A program made the translations under genes and the position numbers. The notes under the pieces are model-generated. The model searched no databases, was not told the DNA's origin, and worked only from the letters and a program-made list of their open reading frames with translations. This document shows positions 1 through 7,314 of a DNA stretch of 14,653 nucleotides, in pieces; position 1 is the stretch's first letter; each line of letters begins with the position of its first letter. The stretch is taken from the NCBI GenBank assembly GCA_002346625.1, contig DEAF01000008.1:1-14653 (forward strand). The letters run 5' to 3'. Source of the DNA: Gemmatimonadales bacterium UBA2989. Its GTDB lineage: Bacteria; Gemmatimonadota; Gemmatimonadetes; Longimicrobiales; Gaopeijiaceae.

Positions 1-392
1 ACTTTAGGCATCTCATCTTTAAATCCGTCTACCAGAAAAGCAGTAGGATCTGCAATAGATTCAACCAGATAATCGGTTGCCGTAATCTCTCGGCCCAGAA
101 CAACAGATCGCTCGTTTGCTCGTTCTATAGCCCGAATGGCAATATCCGGACCTACGATTGACTGACCCAAGTTAGGGCCTCTCACTGACCCCCCCCTGTC
201 ACCGATAGAATGGCATGTACTGCACTTCCCCTGTCCCCAAAAAATCTGCTCGCCATTATCCACGCTTATCCCACTACCCAGAACCGTAAAAGCACCCTCT
301 CCAGAAATCTGAGTAATACGATGGCCTGACCAGATAAAGAGAACGATCAATAGAAGGGTGAATGAGAAAACCTTGAGGATCGCCATGTGCAT
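1..392 (-). CDS. Membrane-anchored monohaem cytochrome c (3' end cut off by window edge)
   Basis: A short class I-type c cytochrome, probably an electron carrier on the periplasmic side of the membrane. I translated it by eye from an ATG one base after the stop of the upstream oxidase gene (TAA-A-ATG). A second in-frame ATG two codons later is equally possible. Residues 4-20 form a hydrophobic segment (AILKVFSFTLLLIVLFI), an anchor or signal peptide. The haem attachment motif C57-S-T-C60-H61 is present. The DGFKDEMP segment near residue 128 looks like the usual distal methionine ligand (M128). About 130 residues are visible before the window ends, so only a short C-terminus is missing. Tight spacing to the CydA-like gene implies one transcript and probably a shared electron-transfer chain. 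A run of eight G on the coding strand lies just after the haem motif. Confidence 0.85.
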   Translation of the reverse strand, partial: MHMAILKVFSFTLLLIVLFIWSGHRITQISGEGAFTVLGSGISVDNGEQIFWGQGKCSTCHSIGDRGGSVRGPNLGQSIVGPDIAIRAIERANERSVVLGREITATDYLVESIADPTAFLVDGFKDEMPK

Positions 393-393
393 T

Positions 394-2403
394 TTATGAA
401 TCCGATCCTAAATTTTGGGGCACAGCTAACCGGGAATTTCCTTCAACAGAATCTGTCGACACGTAATCTTTTCTATCCAAGCTTGAAAGCCAAAATAAGA
501 AAGACACAGCCACCAAAAACACCATAGTTATAGCCCCTACCATCTGTGTCATAACGGCAGTAGTAGGAGTAAACCCCCATGCAGAAGTATCTCTCATAAC
601 ACCATAGATATGCCAGTTTTCTCTAAGTCCAGAGCGAACAAATCCCATGAGCCCCATTGTTAAAACCGTGGTAACACAAAGTGCGATAAGGGCGTATTGA
701 GACCGTGGAGTGGCTTCACCCCAACGGATAGGACCTAAGCTTCGAGCTCCGCGGAATAGAAGAACATCAATAGCCGTAACCAGAATTAAAGCTGACATCA
801 ATATTAACCACTGTGTAGCCGCAATCTGACGCAAAAGGGGATTAGCTTTTACCATAGCAACAAATCCGTATACCCCAAGCACTCCCACAGAACCCAATGC
901 AACTGTCGCTACATATATCACCTGTGCAAGATGGCCTCGATCACGCAAAGACAAGATCACACAAATGACTACAGCGAGCATGGTTACAACGAGAAGGAAA
1001 GCAGGGATACGTATGTAGATTGCCTTTTCAGGCCCTAGACCTATGGATTCTGGGAGAAGAGTAAAAAGAACTCCCGCATACCACCCAAGAATCAGGAGAC
1101 ATAATCCTCCTGATAGCATCATGAGAGTAACAGCTCCACCACCTTGCTTTGAAACAGGCACCAGGTCGGTTTTATTTGCTCTGCGATAGAGCAAAAAACT
1201 GGCAAATGTAGTCAGAATTATGAAGTTAATTACTGCATTCTTAGCCGCCATCAGGCCAAAGTACCCCAGTACCGGATGAACTTGCCCCCCCAAAGCAAGC
1301 TGTTCCTCTGCACTCAATGGAAGGTTCCTTGGAGTAAGCCAGATCGCTAAACATACTATTAGAATGACATTGAAATATTTGATGAACCTTTGATAGCGAT
1401 CCGCTCCCGGAATACGATTCATTCCTGACCAAAGATAGTAGTTGCCTATTATAAAAAGCATTCCTACAAGCAAACCCTGAAGGATAAAAGTCCACGAAAA
1501 CTCTCCACCCATCATGTTGTTACCCATGATAGGGCTATAGCTGTATACCTCCCGCCCCAAATAGTATCCTGCAAATGGCAGCGGTATTAAGGCAGCTAAG
1601 CCGATGAAGTTGCCCACGTATCCCATCCAATCGTAGTGGGCTCTTCTTTCTGCCGTACGAGATGCCAAAAATTTCACAGCAGCATAAGCACCAACTACAA
1701 ACCCACCAAATGCCACATTGCCCAACAGACGATGGATGTTTAGGGGTATCCATAGAGGGTTCGTGATCGCATCCATGGTTGTTCCTACAAATGTACCGGT
1801 CTCGTCCACACCCACGGGACTCATCATGTATGAAGCCCAAGCATTACTGATCAAGACAAGGATAGTTCCCGCCAGATTAAGCATTATACCAAGGGAGATG
1901 TGTAACCCCTTGCGATTCATCAGGCGATCCCAGGAATAGTAGTAACTGTAAAGAATCCCTGTCTCAATAAAGAAAAAAGCAGCATAGACGTATAACGAAG
2001 GAGAGAAGATGCTAATGAAGTAGGCAGAAAAAGCCGGATATAAACCAAACAATGTGAATGCTAGGAGTCCTCCGAGTCCTGCAGTAGTAGCAAAAGCTAC
2101 TGTCAGAAGTTTTATGAATTCTCTTGCAAGATTATCATAACGTTGATCGCCCGTACGCCATCCAATGTATTCCACAATAACCGCAAATATTGGCACTCCT
2201 AGAACGAACGCTGCGAATAGGAGATGGAGTTGGGCTACTGCCCAAATAGTATTGCGTGGACTAAGCCCAAAGAAGGAACGGACATCCGATGTGTCACTCT
2301 GAATTCCCAACAAATTTTCTGGGAATAAGGCACAGATAATAAACCCTGCAGCGACCCCTGCAGTTATAGCTGATCGTGACCACGTAATCTTTTTCATGAA
2401 CAC
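394..2403 (-). CDS. CydA-like cytochrome bd-family oxidase subunit I, long form without quinol loop
   Basis: A polytopic membrane protein of the cytochrome bd oxygen reductase superfamily. The N-terminal half aligns by eye with CydA. H60 (QLHLLF) matches E. coli H19, E147 (AFFFIET) matches E107, H224 (NIHRLLGN) matches the haem b558 ligand H186, and M385 (YFGLMAAK) matches M393. SWDRL and SNAWASYM are also recognisable CydA-like blocks. At 669 residues it is longer than E. coli CydA (about 520). About four extra membrane segments lie between M385 and a late GLRENW motif (592-597) that resembles GRQPW. The soluble quinol loop between the H186 and M393 equivalents is not seen. The GTG start at 2403 and the ATG at 2397 (third codon) are both plausible, and neither has a strong ribosome site. 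It probably works with the cytochrome c gene directly downstream. The exact electron donor and haem set are inference. Confidence 0.8.
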   Translation of the reverse strand: MFMKKITWSRSAITAGVAAGFIICALFPENLLGIQSDTSDVRSFFGLSPRNTIWAVAQLHLLFAAFVLGVPIFAVIVEYIGWRTGDQRYDNLAREFIKLLTVAFATTAGLGGLLAFTLFGLYPAFSAYFISIFSPSLYVYAAFFFIETGILYSYYYSWDRLMNRKGLHISLGIMLNLAGTILVLISNAWASYMMSPVGVDETGTFVGTTMDAITNPLWIPLNIHRLLGNVAFGGFVVGAYAAVKFLASRTAERRAHYDWMGYVGNFIGLAALIPLPFAGYYLGREVYSYSPIMGNNMMGGEFSWTFILQGLLVGMLFIIGNYYLWSGMNRIPGADRYQRFIKYFNVILIVCLAIWLTPRNLPLSAEEQLALGGQVHPVLGYFGLMAAKNAVINFIILTTFASFLLYRRANKTDLVPVSKQGGGAVTLMMLSGGLCLLILGWYAGVLFTLLPESIGLGPEKAIYIRIPAFLLVVTMLAVVICVILSLRDRGHLAQVIYVATVALGSVGVLGVYGFVAMVKANPLLRQIAATQWLILMSALILVTAIDVLLFRGARSLGPIRWGEATPRSQYALIALCVTTVLTMGLMGFVRSGLRENWHIYGVMRDTSAWGFTPTTAVMTQMVGAITMVFLVAVSFLFWLSSLDRKDYVSTDSVEGNSRLAVPQNLGSDS

Positions 2404-2425
2404 AGTCCGGCAGAGCTTACAGTCA

Positions 2426-3220
2426 CTATGAAATCTGTTTTAGTTCAATGCTTAAGTCGGTTGTCTGTCCAGAATCTATGGTTACTTGCCTTTTGGTAGC
2501 ACCAGGAATTTCATGCCAAGCTTCCAGGGTATACGTACCAGGAGGCACGTTCTCTATGACAAAATTTCCCTCAGCATCCGTAATCGCATGATAGGGATGA
2601 TCAACAACAACAATCCAACTGTTCATCCAACCATGAATATCACATTTGACCTTAACTTTCTCAGCAATTTCAAAACTAGCTTCAATCTTATCTAAAGAGG
2701 GAGGCTGAGTACGATTGAATGTGCGGTTATCAAAAGCAACTGTGTGAATATTGTGCGAAATCGGATCACTGTTGAGGATATCGACAACCTGATTAATGGG
2801 TGCAAACATAATATGGGGTACAAACCGACAAAGATGCTGTTCCAGAACAGGTGAAGACGCAAGCGTCTCAAGGCTAGCCCCGCTATTTATGTCAACCAAA
2901 GACACAACAGCGTTTCTAAGCCCACCCCCGACATTAACTTCTATATCTTGTATTTTCACTGACTCACCGCACGCCTCCACATCGTCAGTAATAACTACAG
3001 TACGGGGGGCAGGTATAGTTCCCGAGAAAGTTACAGTGCCACTAATAGAACCTCCGTTCTCCACAGGGACCGCATTATAGCCTAAGTCATCATCGGTCAC
3101 AGTACCAGTAGTAGCAACACCGGCAGAATCATTCGTTTTATCAGTACCCTGAACACAAGAAGCCACGAAAAAAAAGCAGGACAAACATATGGCAAGACAT
3201 TTAATTCTCTGTGTATCCAT
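2426..3220 (-). CDS. Lipoprotein with cupredoxin-like copper site and carboxypeptidase-regulatory-like domain
   Basis: An exported lipoprotein of 264 residues. A hydrophobic signal (residues 8-21) ends in a lipobox V-A-S-C22. A polar linker follows, then a domain starting near residue 57 (GSISGTVTFSG). The middle carries a type-1-copper-like set: SHNIH (H156, H159) and C193-D-I-H196-G-W-M199. H129, C131 and C84 are further possible ligands or a disulfide. Residues 214-260 (DAEGNFVIENVPPGTYTLEAW) look like a carboxypeptidase-regulatory or transthyretin-like beta-sandwich. The start ATG is supported by AAGGGA seven bases upstream. The gene lies 22 bp upstream of the CydA-like oxidase on the same strand, so it may be a copper electron donor or an assembly factor for it. 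The copper-site assignment rests on motif spacing only. Confidence 0.75.
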   Translation of the reverse strand: MDTQRIKCLAICLSCFFFVASCVQGTDKTNDSAGVATTGTVTDDDLGYNAVPVENGGSISGTVTFSGTIPAPRTVVITDDVEACGESVKIQDIEVNVGGGLRNAVVSLVDINSGASLETLASSPVLEQHLCRFVPHIMFAPINQVVDILNSDPISHNIHTVAFDNRTFNRTQPPSLDKIEASFEIAEKVKVKCDIHGWMNSWIVVVDHPYHAITDAEGNFVIENVPPGTYTLEAWHEIPGATKRQVTIDSGQTTDLSIELKQIS

Positions 3221-3372
3221 CTTCCATTCCCTTATTTATAGAGATAGGAAATAATTCTATTGCTTACTCACATGACCGGATCACCTATAGAAACAACCAT
3301 ATGAGTTTAAACAAATTGGGACGCCTAAGTACTGTGAGTAAAGCCTTTGGTATGGGATTCTTTATCAAACCA

Positions 3373-3400
3373 TTGAAGACAAGTTAAAATACTCTACAAT
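3373..3400 (+). promoter_or_regulatory. Possible sigma-70-type promoter for the phosphatase gene
   Basis: TTGAAG (3373-3378) and TACAAT (3395-3400) are separated by 16 bases. They match four and five of six positions of the TTGACA and TATAAT consensus. Transcription would begin near 3407, upstream of the 26-codon ORF and the phosphatase start. In AT-rich DNA such matches occur by chance, so this is only a candidate. Confidence 0.3.
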
Positions 3401-3417
3401 TTTGAGCTCCAGAAAAC

Positions 3418-3498
3418 ATGCAGAAGCTAAGAATAATTAGATTATGGAACCTGATACTTCCATATGCTCTGGTAACATTATTTGTTTGCTTCCAGTAA
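3418..3498 (+). CDS. Possible 26-residue hydrophobic leader or small membrane peptide
   Basis: An ATG at 3418 opens a 26-codon frame ending in TAA at 3496-3498. The predicted peptide has a basic start (MQKLRIIR) and a hydrophobic rest (LILPYALVTLFVCF), like a one-pass membrane peptide. Its stop codon forms the first bases of the TAAGGA ribosome site of the phosphatase gene, so translation of the two could be coupled. I see no good ribosome site of its own, and the frame is short enough to be chance. No family is recognised. Confidence 0.25.
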   Translation: MQKLRIIRLWNLILPYALVTLFVCFQ

Positions 3499-3510
3499 GG
3501 AAATTTTGAT

Positions 3511-5136
3511 ATGCGGCCATTTTTTTATCCTCTAACTATAAGCTCTATTTTATGCATAATCTTAGGGTGTACTGCAACTGAAGAAGACATTGCAAGGAAT
3601 AGCCCCGATGAGAATTTCACACTTGTAGTACTGATTTCAGTAGATCAGTTAAGGGATGATCTATTAGACCGGTACAATCCTCTGTTTACAGGTGGACTCC
3701 GCCAATTATTAGATCATGGACATCGTTTCCTCAACAGTACACACGATCACGCAAGCACCACTACAGCACCAGGCCATGCAACATTGGCAGCAGGAGTACA
3801 CCCAAAGAGGCATGGCATCGTAGGTAACTCTTGGTCTGAATTTCAAAACGGTAAGTGGCATAACGTGTATTCCGTGGAGGATGCCCAAACCAGTATTGTC
3901 GGCTTCCCTACTATGCCTGGAAGATCTCCAGCAAACATTTATCGAGATGGTCTGCCCGACTGGATTTCTAAGGCAAATCCGAAAGCTCGAGTGGTGTCCA
4001 TCTCTCGTAAAGATAGATCAGCTATTGGGCTAGCAGGTAAAACAGTCGGCGAAGTTTATTGGATGGCACCAACTCTGGGACAGTTCATCACATCTACCTT
4101 CTATCATTCGGAATATCCAGAATGGGTTAATCGTTTTAATGAAGAGGTGATGCCCAAAATCTATGGTGACACTATTTGGAATAGCCTGGTTCCCGAAAAA
4201 TATGAAAGTCTCACACGACCAGACACATCGGTATACGAAAGGAGAGGCGCGCCATCGCTCTTCCCTTACCTGGCCTCTAAAGAGGCGGACTTGAACGATG
4301 GGTCAGCTCTAAATCTCTGGCGTTATAGTACCCCATTTCCCGATGAAGCCGTTTTAGGGTTTGCTCAAGCAGCGATAAATGAACTGGCACTGGGCCAACT
4401 ATCAGCAGTCGACTATCTGGGGATATCTTTCTCCCAGACTGATCAGATAGGACATATATATGGCCCCTTAAGTCGGGAACAGCTGGATAATCTGCTTAGG
4501 CTTGACGACATACTAGGACGACTGTTCCAGATGTTAGACGAGACCGTGGGACCCAAGGCCTGGGTTGCAGGTTTTTCTGCAGATCACGGGACATTAGAGA
4601 TCCCAGAACTTCTTGCCAAGTCAGGAATTGACGCTGGAAGATTGGGGTCTGAGGAAAGTGATGCATTCCGGCAGACAGTAGAAGAGGCTTTATCTAGCAG
4701 TACAAAAAGCGATTCTCTATCCTGGAAAATGAAATCTTCATTAGAAGCTCTTCCTTTTATAGAGAAAGCTTACACATCAACACAACTAGAGATCGTGCAG
4801 TGGTTAGAAAATATCAAGATACAACCAGATTCTTTTGCCACTTTATTCGCAAATTCTTTCTCTAGAGATCGTGCAGTAGGACGAGCTGCTCAGAATGGAG
4901 TATATCTCCGCAATCTCCCCAACTTCCTTTGGACTTCTTATCCATCCACTCACGGGTCTCCGTATTATTACGATCGAAATGTTCCTATAATCTTTCTGGG
5001 TTCCAGGATAGAAGCAGGGGTGTCTGAAGAAAGAGTGGCAACTGTAGATGTGGCTCCAACCTTGGCAAGGTTGGCTGGGATCAAAATTCCCGAAGACTTA
5101 GACGGACGAGCTTTGCTAGTGACACCATCCCACTGA
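3511..5136 (+). CDS. PafA-like alkaline phosphatase lipoprotein
   Basis: A secreted phosphomonoesterase of the alkaline phosphatase superfamily (type I phosphodiesterase/nucleotide pyrophosphatase fold), closest to PafA. Signal residues 5-19 end in a lipobox L-G-C20, so the enzyme should be tethered to a membrane facing the periplasm or outside. The full PafA active-site set is visible: metal ligand D45 (ISVDQ), nucleophile T85 (TAPGH), N106 (GIVGN), the K167-D-R169 pair that contacts phosphate, D311/H315 (TDQIGH), D358/H359 (SADHG) and H481 (STHGS). The length of 541 matches PafA (about 546). The start is supported by TAAGGA nine bases before ATG. The family hydrolyses many phosphate monoesters, and PafA itself is not strongly inhibited by phosphate. 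Phosphate scavenging is the likely role. No Pho box was recognised upstream. Confidence 0.88.
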   Translation: MRPFFYPLTISSILCIILGCTATEEDIARNSPDENFTLVVLISVDQLRDDLLDRYNPLFTGGLRQLLDHGHRFLNSTHDHASTTTAPGHATLAAGVHPKRHGIVGNSWSEFQNGKWHNVYSVEDAQTSIVGFPTMPGRSPANIYRDGLPDWISKANPKARVVSISRKDRSAIGLAGKTVGEVYWMAPTLGQFITSTFYHSEYPEWVNRFNEEVMPKIYGDTIWNSLVPEKYESLTRPDTSVYERRGAPSLFPYLASKEADLNDGSALNLWRYSTPFPDEAVLGFAQAAINELALGQLSAVDYLGISFSQTDQIGHIYGPLSREQLDNLLRLDDILGRLFQMLDETVGPKAWVAGFSADHGTLEIPELLAKSGIDAGRLGSEESDAFRQTVEEALSSSTKSDSLSWKMKSSLEALPFIEKAYTSTQLEIVQWLENIKIQPDSFATLFANSFSRDRAVGRAAQNGVYLRNLPNFLWTSYPSTHGSPYYYDRNVPIIFLGSRIEAGVSEERVATVDVAPTLARLAGIKIPEDLDGRALLVTPSH

Positions 5137-5296
5137 ATTTAGACTGTCCCAGACATAACTCTACTCTAGCGTAATCTGGTATATATCGGCCATTATTATC
5201 TACCATAACTTGTATAGTCTCGGGCAATGGTAGAAATATATTATTCCATTAATTGCCTGAGGTCTTCATGGCCTCTCATACAGTGGAGAGCTTCAC
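5137..5296 (+). other. Intergenic spacer between phosphatase and dehydrogenase genes
   Basis: This 160-bp AT-rich spacer holds a perfect 7-bp inverted repeat, CTACCAT (5200-5206) with ATGGTAG (5227-5233), around a 20-base loop. Neither arm is followed by a T run, so it is not a standard terminator. It could be an operator or chance. I see no convincing promoter. GGAGAG at 5285-5290 is the ribosome site of the next gene. Confidence 0.4.
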
Positions 5297-7309
5297 ATGA
5301 GTATAGAGCTCCGTTTTTCAAAATATACTTCCGTCCGAGCCTGGCTAACCATTACGATCTGTGCTTTAGTAACAAATGGCTGTACTGACACCCAAGGCCC
5401 TGCAGGATCTCCTCCTGAGGGAGATTGGCTAAACATCACAGGTAATGCCTCAGGTCAAAGATATGCACCCTTGAGCCAGATTGGTCCTGATAACTTCTCA
5501 AGCCTGGAAGTTGCATGGACTTGGGACGGATCTGATTTCCCCAATGTTAATGCTCGGTCTACACCGATTTATGTAAATGGCAAACTCATAACTGTGGCCG
5601 GTGAACGACGGCATGTTGTTGCGATAGACGCAAGCACGGGGAAGACCGTCTGGACTTTCGTGGAGCCTCCGACATTCCGATGGGAATATTCCATGCGGAA
5701 GAACCATGGTAAGGGGGTCGCTTACGGTAAAATCGATGGAAAGGATGTGGTCTATGTTGTCACTCCTTCATTCTTTCTACATGCATTAGATGCCGAGACA
5801 GGAGAACCCATCGAAGGATTCGGTAGTGGTATGCCTATAGATGGTTTCCCAGAAACAGGTACTGTCGATCTTCTGGCAGACCTTGGTCATCCTTATGATG
5901 TGGCAGATGGCATTCCATTAGATGTCGGATACATAACCAGCTCTTCTCCAGCCATCGTGGTAAACAACGTTATCATAGTGGGCAATTCCGCAGAGCAGGG
6001 TTATAACCAGTCTAGGCAAGAAAACATACCTGGTGACATTCTGGCATACGATGCACAGACCGGTGAACATCTCTGGAAATTCAACGTTATTCCAGGCCCA
6101 GGAGAATTTGGGCACAATACATGGGAAAACGATGCCTGGGAATGGACCGGAGACATCTCATCTTGGGCACCTCTATCCGCCGACCATGAAAGAGGGATCG
6201 TCTATATCCCAACTAATGGAGCAACTGCTGATTTCTGGGGAGGATTCCGACCTGGGGACAATCTATTTAGTACCAGCCTTATAGCTCTGGACGTAAAAAC
6301 AGGCAAACGAGTATGGCACTACCAGTTGGTACATCACGATATCTGGAATTACGATACGCCCACAGTACCGCTACTCATGGACCTGACAGTAGACGGCAAA
6401 GAAATACCAGCAGTTGTGCAGGTCACTAAGCAAGCCTTTGCATACACTTTCAATCGTGAGACAGGTAAGCCCATATGGCCCATAGAGGAACAACCAGTCC
6501 CTGAAGCACTTATGCCTGGGGAACATCTATCTCCTACACAGCCATTCCCGACCAAGCCTGCTGCCTACGACATGCAGGGTCTTACTGAGGATGATTTAAT
6601 CGATTTCACTCCAGAACTCCGTGCTGAAGCCCTTGAGATATTGGAAGACTTCGTGTACGGACCTTTATTCACACCACCCCTACATCGTGATAATGACATC
6701 GGAAAAACAGCTTCAATCTGGTGTCCTGGCGACGTGGGTGGAACGAATATTGACGGCACACCTGCAGCTGATCCAGAAACAGGCATTCTTTACGTAACAT
6801 CCCAGAAAGGCTGTTCGTCGAGAATCATGATTCCTGGCACAGAGAGGGACGCAAGAGAGGATGCTCCTACAGGTACCACAATAAATAAGTTTGCTGTCGG
6901 CAGTTCTGTTCGAGTCGGCCGTGTAAGAGGAATGCCTATATTTAAGCCTCCTTATAGTAAGATTACGGCAATCGACATGAACACGGGAGAACATCTCTGG
7001 TGGATTCCAGTAGGAGACACTCCCAATATCGTTTTAAATAATCCAGCACTCAGAGAAATTGAAATCCCTAATACAGGTACTGGGCGTCAGGCTGCTCAGG
7101 TCGTTACGAAAACCCTTCTTATCCACACCGGTAACGGCAGCGACGGCACACCCTATCTCTATGCAGTCAACAAGGCTACGGGAGAACGCTTAGCTCAAGT
7201 AAAGTTGCCGGGGAATCCTCGCTATGGCTTGAGCACTTTTATGCATGAAGACGAGCAATATATCGTAGTGCAAATTCCAAACATGCTGGCAGCACTTAAG
7301 TTGCCTTAA
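5297..7309 (+). CDS. Exported PQQ-dependent quinoprotein dehydrogenase (GDH-like beta-propeller)
   Basis: An eight-bladed PQQ-type propeller enzyme of 670 residues that oxidises a sugar or alcohol in the periplasm. An N-terminal hydrophobic segment (residues 15-27) ends at C29 after a weak lipobox (TNGC), so it is probably exported and perhaps lipid-anchored. The first blade is typical (GDWLNITGNASGQRYAPLSQ, from residue 42). Repeated blade motifs with D-x-x-T-G-x-x-x-W recur at 111-119, 252-260, 332-340 and 560-568. HHDIWNYD (346-353) matches the catalytic aspartate block of membrane glucose dehydrogenase, and VTKQAF includes K378, the likely PQQ contact. It lacks the five-helix N-terminal membrane domain of E. 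coli Gcd and has no CxxCH haem motif, so it needs a separate electron acceptor. GGAGAG six bases before ATG fixes the start. The substrate cannot be told from sequence. The gene ends 14 bases inside the convergent dapB. Confidence 0.87.
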   Translation: MSIELRFSKYTSVRAWLTITICALVTNGCTDTQGPAGSPPEGDWLNITGNASGQRYAPLSQIGPDNFSSLEVAWTWDGSDFPNVNARSTPIYVNGKLITVAGERRHVVAIDASTGKTVWTFVEPPTFRWEYSMRKNHGKGVAYGKIDGKDVVYVVTPSFFLHALDAETGEPIEGFGSGMPIDGFPETGTVDLLADLGHPYDVADGIPLDVGYITSSSPAIVVNNVIIVGNSAEQGYNQSRQENIPGDILAYDAQTGEHLWKFNVIPGPGEFGHNTWENDAWEWTGDISSWAPLSADHERGIVYIPTNGATADFWGGFRPGDNLFSTSLIALDVKTGKRVWHYQLVHHDIWNYDTPTVPLLMDLTVDGKEIPAVVQVTKQAFAYTFNRETGKPIWPIEEQPVPEALMPGEHLSPTQPFPTKPAAYDMQGLTEDDLIDFTPELRAEALEILEDFVYGPLFTPPLHRDNDIGKTASIWCPGDVGGTNIDGTPAADPETGILYVTSQKGCSSRIMIPGTERDAREDAPTGTTINKFAVGSSVRVGRVRGMPIFKPPYSKITAIDMNTGEHLWWIPVGDTPNIVLNNPALREIEIPNTGTGRQAAQVVTKTLLIHTGNGSDGTPYLYAVNKATGERLAQVKLPGNPRYGLSTFMHEDEQYIVVQIPNMLAALKLP

Positions 7310-7314
7310 GTTTT
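7294..7314 (+). terminator. Short palindrome shared by two convergent gene ends, possible weak terminator
   Basis: ACTTAAG (7294-7300) and CTTAAGT (7305-7311) form a perfect 7-bp stem around a TTGC loop, followed by three more T. The plus-strand stop TAA (7307-7309) lies in one arm and the minus-strand stop (7296-7298) in the other. The stem is AT-rich and the T run short, so termination would be weak. Confidence 0.35.

Larger units (their letters stand above)
3221..3510. other. Divergent intergenic region (290 bp)
   Basis: This AT-rich spacer separates the leftward respiratory operon from the rightward phosphatase gene, so promoters for both should lie here. On the plus strand I see one possible promoter and a 26-codon ORF, listed separately. 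On the minus strand a TATAAATAAGGG stretch precedes the lipoprotein start, but I cannot define a convincing -35/-10 pair. No tRNA, strong hairpin or riboswitch is apparent. Confidence 0.6.

Noticed and set aside
1241..1840. Open frames overlapping the CydA-like gene in other frames
   Set aside because: They lie inside a clearly coding gene, have no ribosome site and look like composition shadows (many Cys/Ser/Arg, no domain).
5200..5233. CTACCAT/ATGGTAG inverted repeat as a terminator of the phosphatase gene
   Set aside because: The loop is 20 bases long and the repeat is followed by mixed AT sequence rather than a T run.
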